From an uncultured Eubacteriales bacterium (GTDB taxonomy: Bacteria; Bacillota; Clostridia; Oscillospirales; Ruminococcaceae), in assembly GCA_900314975.1 (NCBI GenBank), contig OMXI01000022.1:22346-64401 (forward strand): a stretch of 42,056 bases of DNA. Reading direction: 5' to 3'. The translations under genes were made by a program, and so were the position numbers. Position 1 is the stretch's first letter. The number at the start of each line of letters is the position of its first letter. Shown here in pieces: positions 25,163 to 33,973 of the stretch. The notes below the pieces were generated by a model. That model had not been told where the DNA came from, did no database searches, and was given only the letters and a program-made list of their open reading frames with translations.

Positions 25163-25474
25163 TTAACTTTCCCTGTTCTTTTTCTTCAGCCTGTAAACTA
25201 TAATGCCTGCGATAACTATTACCGCCGTGCCTGCGATGTATTTGACTGTCTGGCTTTTTATCTCGCTTGCAACTATCTGTGAAGCCTCTGCGAAATACTT
25301 TTCAGCGGTCTGCTCGTTGGTTTCGAGCTTCTGTGCGATGTCTGAGATGATCTCAGGCTTTTCTTCTTTTGAAAAGAGATTGTGTTGTTCGATGGTGTTT
25401 ACTACGACTGCGCTTTGCTCCTTTGTTATGCCTGACTTTACTGCAAGTCTTTCTATAAATGTCTGCTTTGTCAT
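25163..25474 (-). CDS. Small C-terminally anchored protein with an HU-like N-terminus
   Basis: 103 residues. The first 28 residues (TKQTFIERLAVKSGITKEQS) read like the helical start of an HU/IHF protein or of a DUF2267-like helical domain, but the DNA-binding arms are missing. Residues 30-72 are charged helices, and a single membrane helix (about 77-96: YIAGTAVIVIAGIIVYRL) is followed by KKKNRES. It would sit on the inner face of the membrane. AAAGGAG lies nine bases before the ATG. First gene of the ABC operon, so it may be an accessory or sensing subunit. No family assigned. Confidence 0.7.
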   Translation of the reverse strand: MTKQTFIERLAVKSGITKEQSAVVVNTIEQHNLFSKEEKPEIISDIAQKLETNEQTAEKYFAEASQIVASEIKSQTVKYIAGTAVIVIAGIIVYRLKKKNRES

Positions 25475-25529
25475 TTTTGCCGTCTCCTTTCAAATGTCTG
25501 TGAGGTGGTGTATCTCTTACTGTGACTAC

Positions 25530-25563
25530 ATTATAGCACGGCAATTATTAAATAATCCTTAAA
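25530..25563 (-). promoter_or_regulatory. Activator-type promoter of the ABC operon with an 11-bp direct repeat
   Basis: On the minus strand, TATAAT (25535-25530) has a good -10 but no -35 match (GGATTA). The -35 region is instead filled by two adjacent 11-base repeats, TTTAAGGATTA (25563-25553) and TTTAATAATTG (25552-25542), six bases before the -10. OmpR/PhoB-type regulators often bind such tandem 11-bp repeats. The neighbouring response regulator is the natural candidate. Confidence 0.55.
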
Positions 25564-25603
25564 TCTGAAAAAGCACATAAAAGTGCGCAAATACGCGGGC
25601 TTG

Positions 25604-25615
25604 TTGTGCGCACAA
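25604..25615. repeat. 12-bp perfect palindrome TTGTGCGCACAA
   Basis: A perfect palindrome between the GT2 terminator and the ABC operon promoter. A partial copy AAGTGCGCAAA lies at 25581-25591. It could be an operator for a homodimeric regulator; nothing else supports this. Confidence 0.3.
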
Positions 25616-25619
25616 AAAG

Positions 25620-25670
25620 AAAAAAGCCCTTGATTTCTTAAGTAATTTCTTAAGAAACTTTGGGACTTTA
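25620..25670 (-). terminator. Terminator of the glycosyltransferase gene
   Basis: On the minus strand, AGTCCCAAAGTTTCTTAAG pairs with CTTAAGAAATCAAGGGCT, allowing a few mismatches, around an AT-rich loop, and is followed by TTTTTTCTTTTT. Confidence 0.8.
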
Positions 25671-25701
25671 GTCAAGTGCATTTATTTCTTTTTCTCTCTT
25701 T

Positions 25702-26556
25702 TTAATTTCTCAAATATTTTCTGTAGAACCATTTTGTGAACCGCCGCGGCATTACTGTGAGCAGGCACTGCGCGCTGCACGGGGCTATCATATCTTTCCC
25801 CGAAACAAAGCCGTACCTGTGAAACTCCTTACGCACATTTATAAAGGCTTTGGTGCGTTTGAGGCTCTTGCGCTGTCTGAACGTGTCCTCGCTGACGCGG
25901 TATCTTACCAGCGGTTCGGGGATATTCTGCCCATACTGCCCGTTCATAAGCATTTTGACGATAAGCTCGTAGTCCTCAAACTGCTCGGAGTCGCTGTAGC
26001 CGCCGACTGCCTGTGCCGCCGATTTTTTGAAAGCCACCGTCTGTCTGTTGAACGGGTTGCGCTTTTTGGCGTATTTCATTATCTCTTGGTGAAGTACAGG
26101 CACTTTCTTTACATCTATCGCCTGTCCTGTACCCGAGTCAAACTCCTCAACGAACGTTCCCGATATGGACAGATTAGGCTTTATCGCAAACAGCGTCATT
26201 TGTTTTAAGCACCTGTCCTCCTTGGAGATGTCGTCGCTGTCCATTCGCACGATATAGTTGTATTTGCACGCCTCCAAGCCCTTGTTGAGCGCTTGTCCGA
26301 CGGTCATATCGTCACCGGCCGAGACTATGCGGAAGATGTCCTTATACTCGTTCTGAAACGACTTGACGATGATGCGAAGCTCGTTGGTGAGGTCCTGCCT
26401 GCACACCAGCACAAGCTCTGACGGCGGATAACTCTGCATCAGCATCGACTCAAGGCAGACGTTCAGATTCTCGGGAAGCTCGCTTTTGCAAAGCTCGATA
26501 AGAACGCTGTACGGCTCAAGGGTGTATTTGCCGACTTTATATTCTTTTTTCGCCAT
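25702..26556 (-). CDS. Family 2 glycosyltransferase
   Basis: 284 residues. The GT-A domain shows the nucleotide-sugar fold with YSVLIELCKSE at its start, LVCRQDLTNEL, and the metal-binding DXD in VRMDSDDISKEDRCLKQM. The acceptor region contains NRQTVAFKKSA and YEDYEL-like residues (QFEDYELIVKML). The C-terminal 60 residues are basic. This is the type that adds a sugar to a surface glycan; donor and acceptor are unknown. I chose ATG 26556; an AAAGGA sits 15 bases upstream, so ATG 26583 ten codons earlier is an alternative. It stands alone, with its own promoter and terminator. Confidence 0.88.
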   Translation of the reverse strand: MAKKEYKVGKYTLEPYSVLIELCKSELPENLNVCLESMLMQSYPPSELVLVCRQDLTNELRIIVKSFQNEYKDIFRIVSAGDDMTVGQALNKGLEACKYNYIVRMDSDDISKEDRCLKQMTLFAIKPNLSISGTFVEEFDSGTGQAIDVKKVPVLHQEIMKYAKKRNPFNRQTVAFKKSAAQAVGGYSDSEQFEDYELIVKMLMNGQYGQNIPEPLVRYRVSEDTFRQRKSLKRTKAFINVRKEFHRYGFVSGKDMIAPCSAQCLLTVMPRRFTKWFYRKYLRN

Positions 26557-26598
26557 ATATCCGCAGTCACTTCCTTTACACATACAAGATATAGTATA

Positions 26599-26627
26599 AG
26601 TATAACACCAAATCTTTAAATTGTCAA
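26599..26627 (-). promoter_or_regulatory. Promoter of the GT2 gene
   Basis: On the minus strand, TTGACA (26627-26622), 17-base spacer, TATACT (26604-26599). It directly follows the terminator of the upstream gene. Confidence 0.85.
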
Positions 26628-26628
26628 T

Positions 26629-26658
26629 AAAAAAGACTGTGCAAATTGCACAGTCTTT
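26629..26658 (-). terminator. Terminator of the PRTase-like gene
   Basis: On the minus strand, AAAGACTGTGC pairs with GCACAGTCTTT around a 5-base loop and is followed by a T run, 12 bases after the stop codon. Confidence 0.9.
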
Positions 26659-26669
26659 AATGCCAAATA

Positions 26670-27302
26670 TTAGAGCTTTGAATAACCGAAGCTGTTTATC
26701 AGCGCATCGACCTTCTGTCCCGCCTTGCACATAGGGCACTCGCTTGCGGAATAGGTGTTGTACGACGGCATATCATTGCGGCTGAACAGAGTGTGTACCT
26801 CAACGCCGTCAGCGGTCTGCTTGATAGCAGAGAAGATAGCCGCTACGCCCACGAGGTGACCGTTGTAGTACTGTAAGCAGTCCTGCGCTCTTGCGATGCT
26901 CTTGCCCGTAGAAGCTGATGAGATAAGCAGCAGTATCTGCTTGCCCCATATCTTCTTTTGTGTGTTGTCGCGGAAAATCATCTGATTTACAGCGTTAAGC
27001 TCGGGTGTGACAACGTTGATGTCAGCGCCGCTGTTTATGCCTGCTTCAGAAAGGCTCTGCGCAAGGAACGCACCGATTATTTCCGTGCCTTCAAGGCAGA
27101 TAATAGTGTCAACATGGGTAGAGGCGTAGGTAGCTACAAGCTCCTTGGCAGCCTCGTTAGCCATTTTCATGCTTGTCTTGATAGAGGTCATATCCACGTA
27201 GTAGTTTACGTGTGAGTGGTTGGTAGCGTAGTGACCGGGGATAACGCCGATAGACACCTTGCTGTTAGTGCGACATTCAATTGTCTGCATACGATCTTCC
27301 AA
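26670..27302 (-). CDS. Orotate-phosphoribosyltransferase-like protein
   Basis: 210 residues of the type I phosphoribosyltransferase fold. N-terminal VIPGHYATNHSHVNYYVDMT and the central ILLLISSASTGKSIARAQ correspond to clostridial OPRT-like proteins. The PRPP loop lacks the usual acidic pair (serines stand where DD is common), so activity as a true orotate enzyme is doubtful. Cysteines near the end (ASECPMCKAG) may bind a metal. I chose the TTG at 27302, because AAGGGGG lies exactly eight bases upstream; ATG 27290, four codons later, is the alternative. Own promoter and terminator, so it is a single-gene unit. Confidence 0.75.
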   Translation of the reverse strand: MEDRMQTIECRTNSKVSIGVIPGHYATNHSHVNYYVDMTSIKTSMKMANEAAKELVATYASTHVDTIICLEGTEIIGAFLAQSLSEAGINSGADINVVTPELNAVNQMIFRDNTQKKIWGKQILLLISSASTGKSIARAQDCLQYYNGHLVGVAAIFSAIKQTADGVEVHTLFSRNDMPSYNTYSASECPMCKAGQKVDALINSFGYSKL

Positions 27303-27340
27303 TTTGAAAGCCCCCTTGAACTCAATAATATAGTATTGAT

Positions 27341-27369
27341 AGTATACCACATTTTACAGTCTTTTTCAA
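27341..27369 (-). promoter_or_regulatory. Promoter of the PRTase-like gene
   Basis: On the minus strand, TTGAAA (27369-27364), 17-base spacer ending TGTGG, TATACT (27346-27341). The ATACTAT heptamer is repeated two bases later. Confidence 0.8.
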
Positions 27370-27410
27370 GCCCCTGAAAAAATTTTCTGTGCTGCGTGCA
27401 GATTTTGACG

Positions 27411-27438
27411 AAAAAAGGCGAAGCGCAAAGCCTCGCCT
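27411..27438 (-). terminator. Terminator of the ECF S-component gene
   Basis: On the minus strand, AGGCGAGGC pairs with GCTTCGCCT around TTTGC and is followed by TTTTTT, about 18 bases after the stop codon. Confidence 0.85.
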
Positions 27439-27455
27439 GTGAGCATCTTTCGGTA

Positions 27456-27983
27456 TCAGTGCAGCTTTTTCTTTATGCCCGATTTATCCAGCGTTGCGCT
27501 CAAAGCGATATACACCGCGGCGCTTGCGGCTGTCTGGAACAGATTGGCGGGCGCGTCGATAAAGCCAGCTGGCAGCGAGCCGTAGATGACAAGTCCGCTG
27601 TAAAGTCCGTAGCCGCCGACGCACAGAACAAGCGCGGGGATAAGGGCTGTAAAGTTGCGCGCGCAGAGCATTTTCGGCTTTTTAGATGTGAACGCAAGTG
27701 CTGTGAGCGCTTTGATGACAAACGTTGCAGGAACCCATATCCAATAGCCCGACAGCGCGTCGGAGAGTGATGCGCCGATAGCCGCAGATGCCATAGCATA
27801 AGGCTTTGGCAGCAGGCTCGCCGCTATGAAGATAACAGCGTCGCCGATATGGATATAGCCCTTTGCGGTGGGTATATGCAAAAATGCGGTCAGGGCATAT
27901 GTCATTGCGGCAAAAACGGCAGAGAGCGTAATAAGCCGCGTATTTACTCTGATTCTTGTTTTTTCTTTGTTTACGGTAGTCAT
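27456..27983 (-). CDS. Substrate-binding S component of an ECF transporter
   Basis: 175 residues with about five to six membrane helices. The signature TAKGYIHIGDAVIFIAASLL, with a proline-rich preceding loop (HIPT), and later ALSGYWIWVPATFVIKALTA are typical of group II energy-coupling-factor S proteins, which bind vitamins or similar molecules and share an EcfAAT module encoded elsewhere. Substrate cannot be told. No ATPase or T component lies in the window. Start is ATG 27983, preceded by GGAGG at eight bases; the longer frame lacks a site. Consensus promoter upstream at 28036; no riboswitch-like fold fits in the short leader. Confidence 0.85.
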   Translation of the reverse strand: MTTVNKEKTRIRVNTRLITLSAVFAAMTYALTAFLHIPTAKGYIHIGDAVIFIAASLLPKPYAMASAAIGASLSDALSGYWIWVPATFVIKALTALAFTSKKPKMLCARNFTALIPALVLCVGGYGLYSGLVIYGSLPAGFIDAPANLFQTAASAAVYIALSATLDKSGIKKKLH

Positions 27984-28035
27984 TGTTGCCGCCTCCGTTA
28001 GTTGAATCAATTACCTGCTTATCAAGTATGTTTCG

Positions 28036-28064
28036 ATTATATATCTGCTTTCAGCATATGTCAA
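28036..28064 (-). promoter_or_regulatory. Consensus promoter of the ECF S-component gene
   Basis: On the minus strand, TTGACA (28064-28059), 17-base spacer, TATAAT (28041-28036): a perfect consensus. Confidence 0.9.
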
Positions 28065-28080
28065 GTGCTTTTACAATATG

Positions 28081-29094
28081 TTAAGAATTAGCCTTGAATA
28101 TGCGGTAGACGATAACGAAGACTAGCACGCAGAAATAGGTGATCATGACGGGGTTGGAAAGCACCTTTTTAAAGGCGAGCTTTTTCTCGTCTGTCTGCGG
28201 GGTATCGTCGTAATGGAGTATGAATTTGTAATCGGTGAACCACACGAAAAATCCGTACAGTGCAAGGCATATCTCAAGCAGGCTTACTGCGCCGTGGTAG
28301 TTTGAGATGCCCATAGCGCCCAGCAGCTCGGGGGAGTTTACGATAAGGTTGTTTAAACTGTGGATAATGACTGTGGGTATGATAGAGCCGCATTTGAGCG
28401 CGATCACTGCGTAGATAAGTCCCGTGGCGAACGCAGATGCTGCCTGCGGAATGTTGCCGTGCATAAGTCCGAATGCAAGTGCAGAGACAAACACTGCTGC
28501 GGACTTGCTGTGCGGGGCGAGCAGCTTGATGATAAGTCCGCGGTAGATTATCTCCTCAAAAAGCGGTGCGAGTACCGCGACGTAGGCAAACTGCATAATG
28601 ACCGCGTAAACTGACGGCTGCTTTATCGAGAAATCCGCAGAGGGCACAGAAACGCCCATACTGCTCAAAAAGCCTGTGAGGTAGGAAATGACAGTTGATG
28701 CGAGCATATTGAACACAAAGCAGGGACCGAGCCATTTAAGCCCTGTTTTTGCGCCCTTTTTGTCGGTTTTAAGATAGCTCCACACCGTTTGCTTGAACAG
28801 CAGCCGCGCGACAAGCAGGGTGACGGTTATGCAGGCTGCGGTTATGCTTATGTCGGCTATCATCTGAAAGGTGGTGGAGCTTACAAGCTCCTTTTTATCG
28901 GTGAAATACTCTCGGAGAACCGAATATTTGAAGGTGATATTGCCCGTCATAACGAAGTAGCAGAGGTAAAAGTATATTTCCGACAGAAATCTGCTGACAC
29001 AATAGTAGGTGAGCAGCAGTATGCCAAGCACGGACGCGTTGCTGATACGCTTGCTGCCGCTATGGTTATTATTAAAGGTCTGCTGTATTTCCAA
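28081..29094 (-). CDS. CPBP-family intramembrane metalloprotease
   Basis: 337 residues with about eight membrane helices. Conserved motifs of the CAAX protease and bacteriocin-processing (Abi) family are present: EEIIYRGLIIKLL (motif 1, Glu-Glu plus Arg), FGLMHGNIPQ (motif 2, His) and IIHSLNNLIVN (motif 3, His and Asn). Such proteins cleave membrane or lipidated peptides; the target is unknown, and no bacteriocin gene is visible nearby. I chose TTG 29094, because GAGGGGG lies eight bases upstream; the GTG at 29103 overlaps it. Own promoter at 29134-29163. Confidence 0.88.
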   Translation of the reverse strand: MEIQQTFNNNHSGSKRISNASVLGILLLTYYCVSRFLSEIYFYLCYFVMTGNITFKYSVLREYFTDKKELVSSTTFQMIADISITAACITVTLLVARLLFKQTVWSYLKTDKKGAKTGLKWLGPCFVFNMLASTVISYLTGFLSSMGVSVPSADFSIKQPSVYAVIMQFAYVAVLAPLFEEIIYRGLIIKLLAPHSKSAAVFVSALAFGLMHGNIPQAASAFATGLIYAVIALKCGSIIPTVIIHSLNNLIVNSPELLGAMGISNYHGAVSLLEICLALYGFFVWFTDYKFILHYDDTPQTDEKKLAFKKVLSNPVMITYFCVLVFVIVYRIFKANS

Positions 29095-29133
29095 AGCAGG
29101 CACCCCCTCGAATCGAAAGATATATCAAATAGT

Positions 29134-29163
29134 ATTATAGCACATTTTCTATGGTAATTGCAA
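29134..29163 (-). promoter_or_regulatory. Promoter of the CPBP protease gene
   Basis: On the minus strand, TTGCAA (29163-29158), 18-base spacer ending TGTGC, TATAAT (29139-29134). Confidence 0.7.
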
Positions 29164-29230
29164 GAGGAAAGTGCATCAAGAATAAATGTTAACGTGATGT
29201 AAATAAAACGTGCATATTTTGTTATAAGGC

Positions 29231-29258
29231 TTGATTTTTCTGCCGTGTGCGTTATAAT
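29231..29258 (+). promoter_or_regulatory. Promoter of htpG
   Basis: TTGATT (29231-29236), 16-base spacer, TATAAT (29253-29258). The CIRCE operator begins five bases after the -10. Confidence 0.8.
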
Positions 29259-29262
29259 AGAT

Positions 29263-29289
29263 TTAGCACTCAAAGTAAGCGAGTGCTAA
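29263..29289 (+). promoter_or_regulatory. CIRCE operator (HrcA binding site)
   Basis: Perfect TTAGCACTC-N9-GAGTGCTAA. CIRCE is the known target of the heat-shock repressor HrcA, normally before groESL and hrcA-dnaK. Here it overlaps the start of the htpG transcript. Confidence 0.97.
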
Positions 29290-29323
29290 TTTTGCAAAAA
29301 TCAAAACGGAAAGGTGATATAAA

Positions 29324-31213
29324 ATGGAGACCAAGCAGTTCAAGGCGGAGTCGAAAAGGCTTCTGGATATGATGATAAACTCTATCTACACGCACAAGGA
29401 GATATTTCTGCGTGAGGTGATATCAAATGCGAGCGATGCTATCGACAAGCTGTATTTCAAGTCGCTGACGGACACGTCGGTGGGTATGAACAAGTCGGAT
29501 TTCGCGATAAATCTTGCGGTTGACAAGGATAAGCGCACGCTGACTATCTCCGATAACGGTATCGGTATGACGGAGGAGGATCTGGAGAACAACCTCGGTA
29601 CGATAGCAAATTCGGGATCGTTTGCGTTCAAAAAGGACAATGACCTGGGTGACGACGTTGATATAATCGGTCAGTTCGGCGTAGGCTTCTATTCGACATT
29701 TATGGTCGCAAAGGAGGTCACGGTCGTAACAAAGGCTTACGGCAGCGAGCAGGCTTACAAGTGGCAGTCAAACGGTGTTGACGGCTACACGGTTGAGCCT
29801 TGCGAAAAGGAAGACGGCGTGGGCACGACTATAACCCTTCTTATGAAGGACGACACGGACGACGACAAGTATTCGACATACCTTGACGAGCATCAGATAC
29901 AGTCGCTGGTAAAGAAATATTCGGACTACATCAGATTCCCTATCAGAATGGAGATGGAGCATACACACTACCACGAGGGCAGCGAGGAGCCTGAGGTACA
30001 CAAGGCTGTCGAGACGCTCAACTCTATGACACCTATCTGGAAAAAGAACAAAAACGAGCTTAAGGAGGAGGACTACAACAATTTCTACGTTGAAAAGTTC
30101 TTCGACTACGAGCCGCCTATCACGCACATACACTCAAAGAACGAGGGTATATGCACATATGACGCGCTGCTGTATATCCCTGCAAGAGCGCCTTTCGACT
30201 ACTACTCAAAGGACTATGAAAAGGGCTTGCAGCTGTACTCCAGCGGCGTTATGATAATGGAAAAGTGCGCTGACCTGCTGCCTGACTATTTCAGCTTTGT
30301 AAAGGGCGTTGTTGACAGCGAGGATCTGTCGCTGAACATCTCGCGTGAGCTTTTGCAGCACGACAGACAGCTCAAGATGATAGAGAAAAATCTTGAAAAG
30401 GCTATCAAGAACGAGCTGAAAAAGCTGATGAAGAACGACCGTGAGAAGTACGAAAAGTTCTTCAAGGTGTTCGGCTTGCAGTTCAAGTTCGGCATTTACC
30501 AGTCCTACGGCGCAGCTAACGAGATGCTTCAGGATCTGCTGATGTTCCCGTCATCATTCGAGGGAAAGAACGTTACGCTTGACGAGTACGTTGAGAGAAT
30601 GAAGGAGGATCAGAAGAACATCTACTACGCCTGCGGCGAGAGCAATGAGCGTATCGAGAAGCTGCCGCAGCTTGAAAAGGTTAAGGAAAAGGGCTATGAG
30701 GTGCTTTACTGCACGCAGGATATCGACGAGTTCGCGCTGAAGGTGCTGATGAAATACAAGGACAAGGAGTTCAAGTCTATCTCCGACGCTGACCTTGACC
30801 TCGACACCGAGGAGGAGAAGGAACAGGCTAAAAAGCTCGACGAGGAAAACAAGGATATGTTCGAGTTTATGCAGAAGGCTATCGCGGACAAGGTAAAGAC
30901 GGTAAGGCTCTCAAAGAAGCTCAAGAGCCACCCTGTATGCTTGTCGTCAGACGGCGGTCCTATCACTATCGAAATGGAAAAGGTGCTTAACGCTATGCCG
31001 CAGAACAACGGCGAGAAGGTCAAGGCGGAAAAGGCGCTGGAGATAAACCCAGAGCACCCTATCTTTGCAAAGCTGAAAGAGCTGTTTGAAAGCGACAAGG
31101 ACAAGCTTGGTGACTATACCAAGCTGCTTTACGACCAGGCTTTGCTTATCGAGGGCATGAGCATTGACGACCCTGTGGAGTTCGCTAACCTTGTTTGCGC
31201 ATTGATGTGCTAA
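29324..31213 (+). CDS. htpG: Molecular chaperone HtpG (Hsp90)
   Basis: 629 residues, the normal bacterial length. ATP-dependent cytosolic chaperone acting as a dimer. The N-terminal GHKL ATPase domain (about 1-220) shows [32 protein letters not shown] and [14 protein letters not shown]; the middle domain includes [14 protein letters not shown] with its arginine; the C-terminal dimerisation part begins after residue 500 ([13 protein letters not shown]). AAAGGTGA precedes the ATG. Control by HrcA through a perfect CIRCE is read directly from the sequence. Confidence 0.97.
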   Translation: METKQFKAESKRLLDMMINSIYTHKEIFLREVISNASDAIDKLYFKSLTDTSVGMNKSDFAINLAVDKDKRTLTISDNGIGMTEEDLENNLGTIANSGSFAFKKDNDLGDDVDIIGQFGVGFYSTFMVAKEVTVVTKAYGSEQAYKWQSNGVDGYTVEPCEKEDGVGTTITLLMKDDTDDDKYSTYLDEHQIQSLVKKYSDYIRFPIRMEMEHTHYHEGSEEPEVHKAVETLNSMTPIWKKNKNELKEEDYNNFYVEKFFDYEPPITHIHSKNEGICTYDALLYIPARAPFDYYSKDYEKGLQLYSSGVMIMEKCADLLPDYFSFVKGVVDSEDLSLNISRELLQHDRQLKMIEKNLEKAIKNELKKLMKNDREKYEKFFKVFGLQFKFGIYQSYGAANEMLQDLLMFPSSFEGKNVTLDEYVERMKEDQKNIYYACGESNERIEKLPQLEKVKEKGYEVLYCTQDIDEFALKVLMKYKDKEFKSISDADLDLDTEEEKEQAKKLDEENKDMFEFMQKAIADKVKTVRLSKKLKSHPVCLSSDGGPITIEMEKVLNAMPQNNGEKVKAEKALEINPEHPIFAKLKELFESDKDKLGDYTKLLYDQALLIEGMSIDDPVEFANLVCALMC

Positions 31214-31215
31214 TC

Positions 31216-31248
31216 AGATGTAAGAAGTAAGAGATAAGAAATAAGAGG
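31216..31248 (+). repeat. Heptamer array, copy 4, merging with a terminator
   Basis: AGATG, then TAAGAAG, TAAGAGA, TAAGAAA and TAAGAGG in perfect register, starting two bases after the htpG stop codon. The last unit forms the left arm of the terminator hairpin at 31243-31276. Confidence 0.8.
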
Positions 31249-31276
31249 CAGGAGTTAAAGTTCTTGCCTCTTTTTT
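31243..31276 (+). terminator. Terminator of htpG
   Basis: AAGAGGCAGGA pairs with TTCTTGCCTCTT (31261-31272) around GTTAAAG, allowing a G-U pair, and is followed by TTTTTT. Confidence 0.9.
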
Positions 31277-31289
31277 GTGTGCAGGGCGG

Positions 31290-31318
31290 TTGACAATATT
31301 GAGACGCTGTGATATAGT
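31290..31318 (+). promoter_or_regulatory. Promoter of the LRR/CWB2 surface protein gene
   Basis: TTGACA (31290-31295), 17-base spacer, TATAGT (31313-31318). Confidence 0.85.
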
Positions 31319-31354
31319 TATATATGTATATTAAATAAACTGGGGGAAACTGAA

Positions 31355-33712
31355 ATGAAAAGCATTAAAACAAAGGCGGTGTCGGTTGCGACAGCTGTGC
31401 TGCTTATGCTCGGTTCGGCTGCGGTACTGCCGCAAAATGCGTTTTCGGACAGCGTGGGCATTACTGCAAGCGCAAAAGAGGGCGCAGTTATCGAAACCAA
31501 GGATATGCAGTATGTTGAGCTTGCTGACGGTACGCTGAAGGTTATAGAGTACATCGGTGAGGGCGGTGCTGTGACGATACCGCAGACGGTTGGCGGACAG
31601 ACGGTCACGAGCATTGGCGACTATGCATTCCGCAACGGCAAGAATTATTTTAAGGTAACATCGGTGCAGATGCCCGATACTATCACCTCAATAGGTGAGC
31701 GCGCGTTTTATATGTGCTCAAAGATAGAGAAGATAAATCTTTCAAAGAGCCTTAAAAGTATCGGTGCGCACGCTTTTGGTTATACTTCTGTTAGCGAGAT
31801 AAAGCTGCCCGACGGTCTGACGAGCATCGGGGAAAGCGCTTTTGAGTATTGTACCGATCTGACCAAAATGACTATTCCCGGAAGCGTAAAATCGGTTGGC
31901 AGCGGTGCGTTCTTTTACTGCAAGAATCTTGAAAAGGTCACGATAAAGGAAGGCACTATGAGGCTTATGTCGGGCGCGTTCTTCGGCTGCTACAAGCTGT
32001 CGCAGGTATCGCTGCCAAGCACGCTTATAACGATAGGTGCAAATGCTTTTCTTGACAACTATGCGCTCAAAAGCATAGATATCCCAAAGAGCGTTACCCA
32101 GATAGGAAGCGGTGCGTTCAATCGCTGCAAAGCACTTACAGGCATAACACTTCCCGAGTCACTGACTTCTCTGGGCAGCAGTGCTTTCAGCGGCTGTGAA
32201 GCACTTAAAAGCATTACTATCCCAAGCGGTGTGAAAGAAATAGAAGATGAGACCTTTGGGGGCTGCACCTCACTTGCGAGCGTGACCTTCAAGGGCAGCG
32301 TAACGAGTATCGGCGCGTATGCATTCCAGAAATGCTCAAAGCTTGCGTCAATTACTCTTCCCGACAGCGTGGCAAGTATGGGTTCAGCTGTATTTGCTTA
32401 CTGTACCTCACTCAAGTCGATAAAGCTGCCGAGCAAGCTGACGGCGATAAGCTGGAGAGCATTTGATGGCTGCACCGCGCTTGAAAGCGTAACAATGCAC
32501 GACGGGATAACTGAAATAAGGGGCTATGCGTTTGACAGCTGTGTGAAGCTACAAAGCATTAAGCTGCCGAGCAAGCTCACGGAAATAGGAGAGCATGCAT
32601 TTTTCAGGACAACCGGGCTGAAAAGCATCTTTGTTCCCGATTCTGTAAAATCTATCGGAAAAGAGGCTTTCGGATACTACTACGATACCGCAGCAGAAGC
32701 AATTAAGATACGCGCTGATTTCAAGCTTTTGTGCAACAGGGGCAGCAGCGTTGAGTCATGGGTAAAAACCAGCGGCTTGAACTTCACGGCGCTTGCCCGC
32801 ATTGCAGGCAATAACAGATATCAGACCGCGGCAAAGATATCGTTCAATTCATATTCAATGTCACAGTATGCAGTGCTTGCGTGCGGTACGGATTTTGCAG
32901 ATGCTCTCGCAGGCGTTCCTCTTGCAAAAGCGCTGAATGCGCCGATACTGCTGACAGCCAAGGACAGCATTTCGGCAGATGCGCTGTCAGAGCTGAAACG
33001 CCTGGGCGCAAAGAAGGTGGTTATCCTCGGCGGTGAGGGCGTTATAAGCAAGAGCGTTGAAACGGTACTTAAAAACAACGGCATTACAGGCATTGAAAGA
33101 GTTGCAGGAAAAACAAGATACGATACTGCCGTAAGTGCGGCAAAGAGAATGCAGACAGCGACGGGCGGCGCACCGAGCGAGGTGTTCTTTGTAAACGGCG
33201 GCGGTTTTGCCGATGCGCTCTCGGTAGGATCGGCAGCTGCTATAAAGAATGCGCCGATAATCTATCTGAACGCCAACGGAACGATAGATGCAAATACAAA
33301 AAGCTATCTTGCAAGCATAAAGGGCAAGGTTAAGAATGCCTATGTTATCGGCGGAACAGGCGTTGTATCAGACGATTTACTCAAAACCGCAGGCAGCCTT
33401 GTGGGCGTGACACCTAAAAGAATTGCAGGACAGAACAGATACGCTACCTGCATAGAGGTCGCAAAAACCTTTGCATCATGCTTCACAAGCGCGGGAGTAT
33501 GTGTCGCAAAGGGTCAGGATTTCCCCGACGCACTTGCAGGCGGAGTATTTGCAGCAAGACAGAACGCACCTATCCTGCTTGCAGACAATGCAATGAACAG
33601 CGCTTATCCTGCATACATTAAGACAAAGAATGTCGAGGTAGTGTTTGCTCTTGGCGGAACAAGTGTGGTTCCCGACAGCGTTTCAACGAGCATCGCACTT
33701 GCAAGCAATTAA
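31355..33712 (+). CDS. Surface protein: BspA-like leucine-rich repeats and three CWB2 repeats
   Basis: 785 residues. A signal peptide (about 1-35, cut near ASAKE or earlier) is followed by about 14 BspA-type leucine-rich repeats (about 60-440), each with a pattern like TSIGEYAFxxC..L..I.LP, and three cell-wall-binding type 2 repeats (about 480-785) opened by RIAGNNRYQTAA, RVAGKTRYDTAV and RIAGQNRYATCI. In Clostridioides the CWB2 modules bind an anionic wall polymer (PSII), so this protein is likely anchored to the wall without covalent linkage and presents its LRR part outward, for adhesion or glycan contact. AACTGGGGGAAACTG precedes the ATG. It has its own promoter and terminator. Confidence 0.93.
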   Translation: MKSIKTKAVSVATAVLLMLGSAAVLPQNAFSDSVGITASAKEGAVIETKDMQYVELADGTLKVIEYIGEGGAVTIPQTVGGQTVTSIGDYAFRNGKNYFKVTSVQMPDTITSIGERAFYMCSKIEKINLSKSLKSIGAHAFGYTSVSEIKLPDGLTSIGESAFEYCTDLTKMTIPGSVKSVGSGAFFYCKNLEKVTIKEGTMRLMSGAFFGCYKLSQVSLPSTLITIGANAFLDNYALKSIDIPKSVTQIGSGAFNRCKALTGITLPESLTSLGSSAFSGCEALKSITIPSGVKEIEDETFGGCTSLASVTFKGSVTSIGAYAFQKCSKLASITLPDSVASMGSAVFAYCTSLKSIKLPSKLTAISWRAFDGCTALESVTMHDGITEIRGYAFDSCVKLQSIKLPSKLTEIGEHAFFRTTGLKSIFVPDSVKSIGKEAFGYYYDTAAEAIKIRADFKLLCNRGSSVESWVKTSGLNFTALARIAGNNRYQTAAKISFNSYSMSQYAVLACGTDFADALAGVPLAKALNAPILLTAKDSISADALSELKRLGAKKVVILGGEGVISKSVETVLKNNGITGIERVAGKTRYDTAVSAAKRMQTATGGAPSEVFFVNGGGFADALSVGSAAAIKNAPIIYLNANGTIDANTKSYLASIKGKVKNAYVIGGTGVVSDDLLKTAGSLVGVTPKRIAGQNRYATCIEVAKTFASCFTSAGVCVAKGQDFPDALAGGVFAARQNAPILLADNAMNSAYPAYIKTKNVEVVFALGGTSVVPDSVSTSIALASN

Positions 33713-33722
33713 ATATGTTTCA

Positions 33723-33752
33723 AAGCAAGAGGCTCGCGCCTCTGCTTATTTT
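33723..33752 (+). terminator. Terminator of the LRR/CWB2 gene
   Basis: AAGCAAGAGGC pairs with GCCTCTGCTT (one bulged A) around TCGC, followed by ATTTTA. It begins 10 bases after the stop codon. Confidence 0.75.
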
Positions 33753-33768
33753 AGTGTAAATCAGAATT

Positions 33769-33862
33769 TTGCGGAGCTATGCTCCGCAAAGCCGCACACA
33801 TTATTTATTCATTATTCTTTATTATTTATTCTTTATTCTTTTAGAGCCGCCGCAGGCGGCTC
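33769..33862. repeat. Hairpin-heptamer-hairpin element B
   Basis: Hairpin TTGCGGAGC-TAT-GCTCCGCAA (33769-33789), a heptamer array on the minus strand (TAAAGAA, TAAATAA, TAAAGAA, TAATGAA, TAAATAA; 33801-33842), then hairpin GAGCCGCC-GCA-GGCGGCTC (33844-33862). It repeats the design of 3092-3171 with different arm sequences. Confidence 0.65.
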
Positions 33863-33909
33863 GCTTTTATGTGCTTTGAGGATATAAAAATGACATAAAG
33901 AGCAATATT

Positions 33910-33951
33910 TTGATATAAATATATGTGGGATTTATGGTAAAATAACCATAA
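33910..33951 (+). promoter_or_regulatory. Promoter and candidate operator of the GH5 gene
   Basis: TTGATA (33910-33915), 17-base spacer and a weak -10 TATGGT (33933-33938). The -10 lies in the left arm of a perfect inverted repeat, TTATGGT (33932-33938), six bases, ACCATAA (33945-33951). A repressor bound here would block the promoter, which fits substrate-induced glycanase genes; the regulator is not in the window. Confidence 0.55.
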
Positions 33952-33973
33952 TAAATTGCAGGAGGGACTGAAT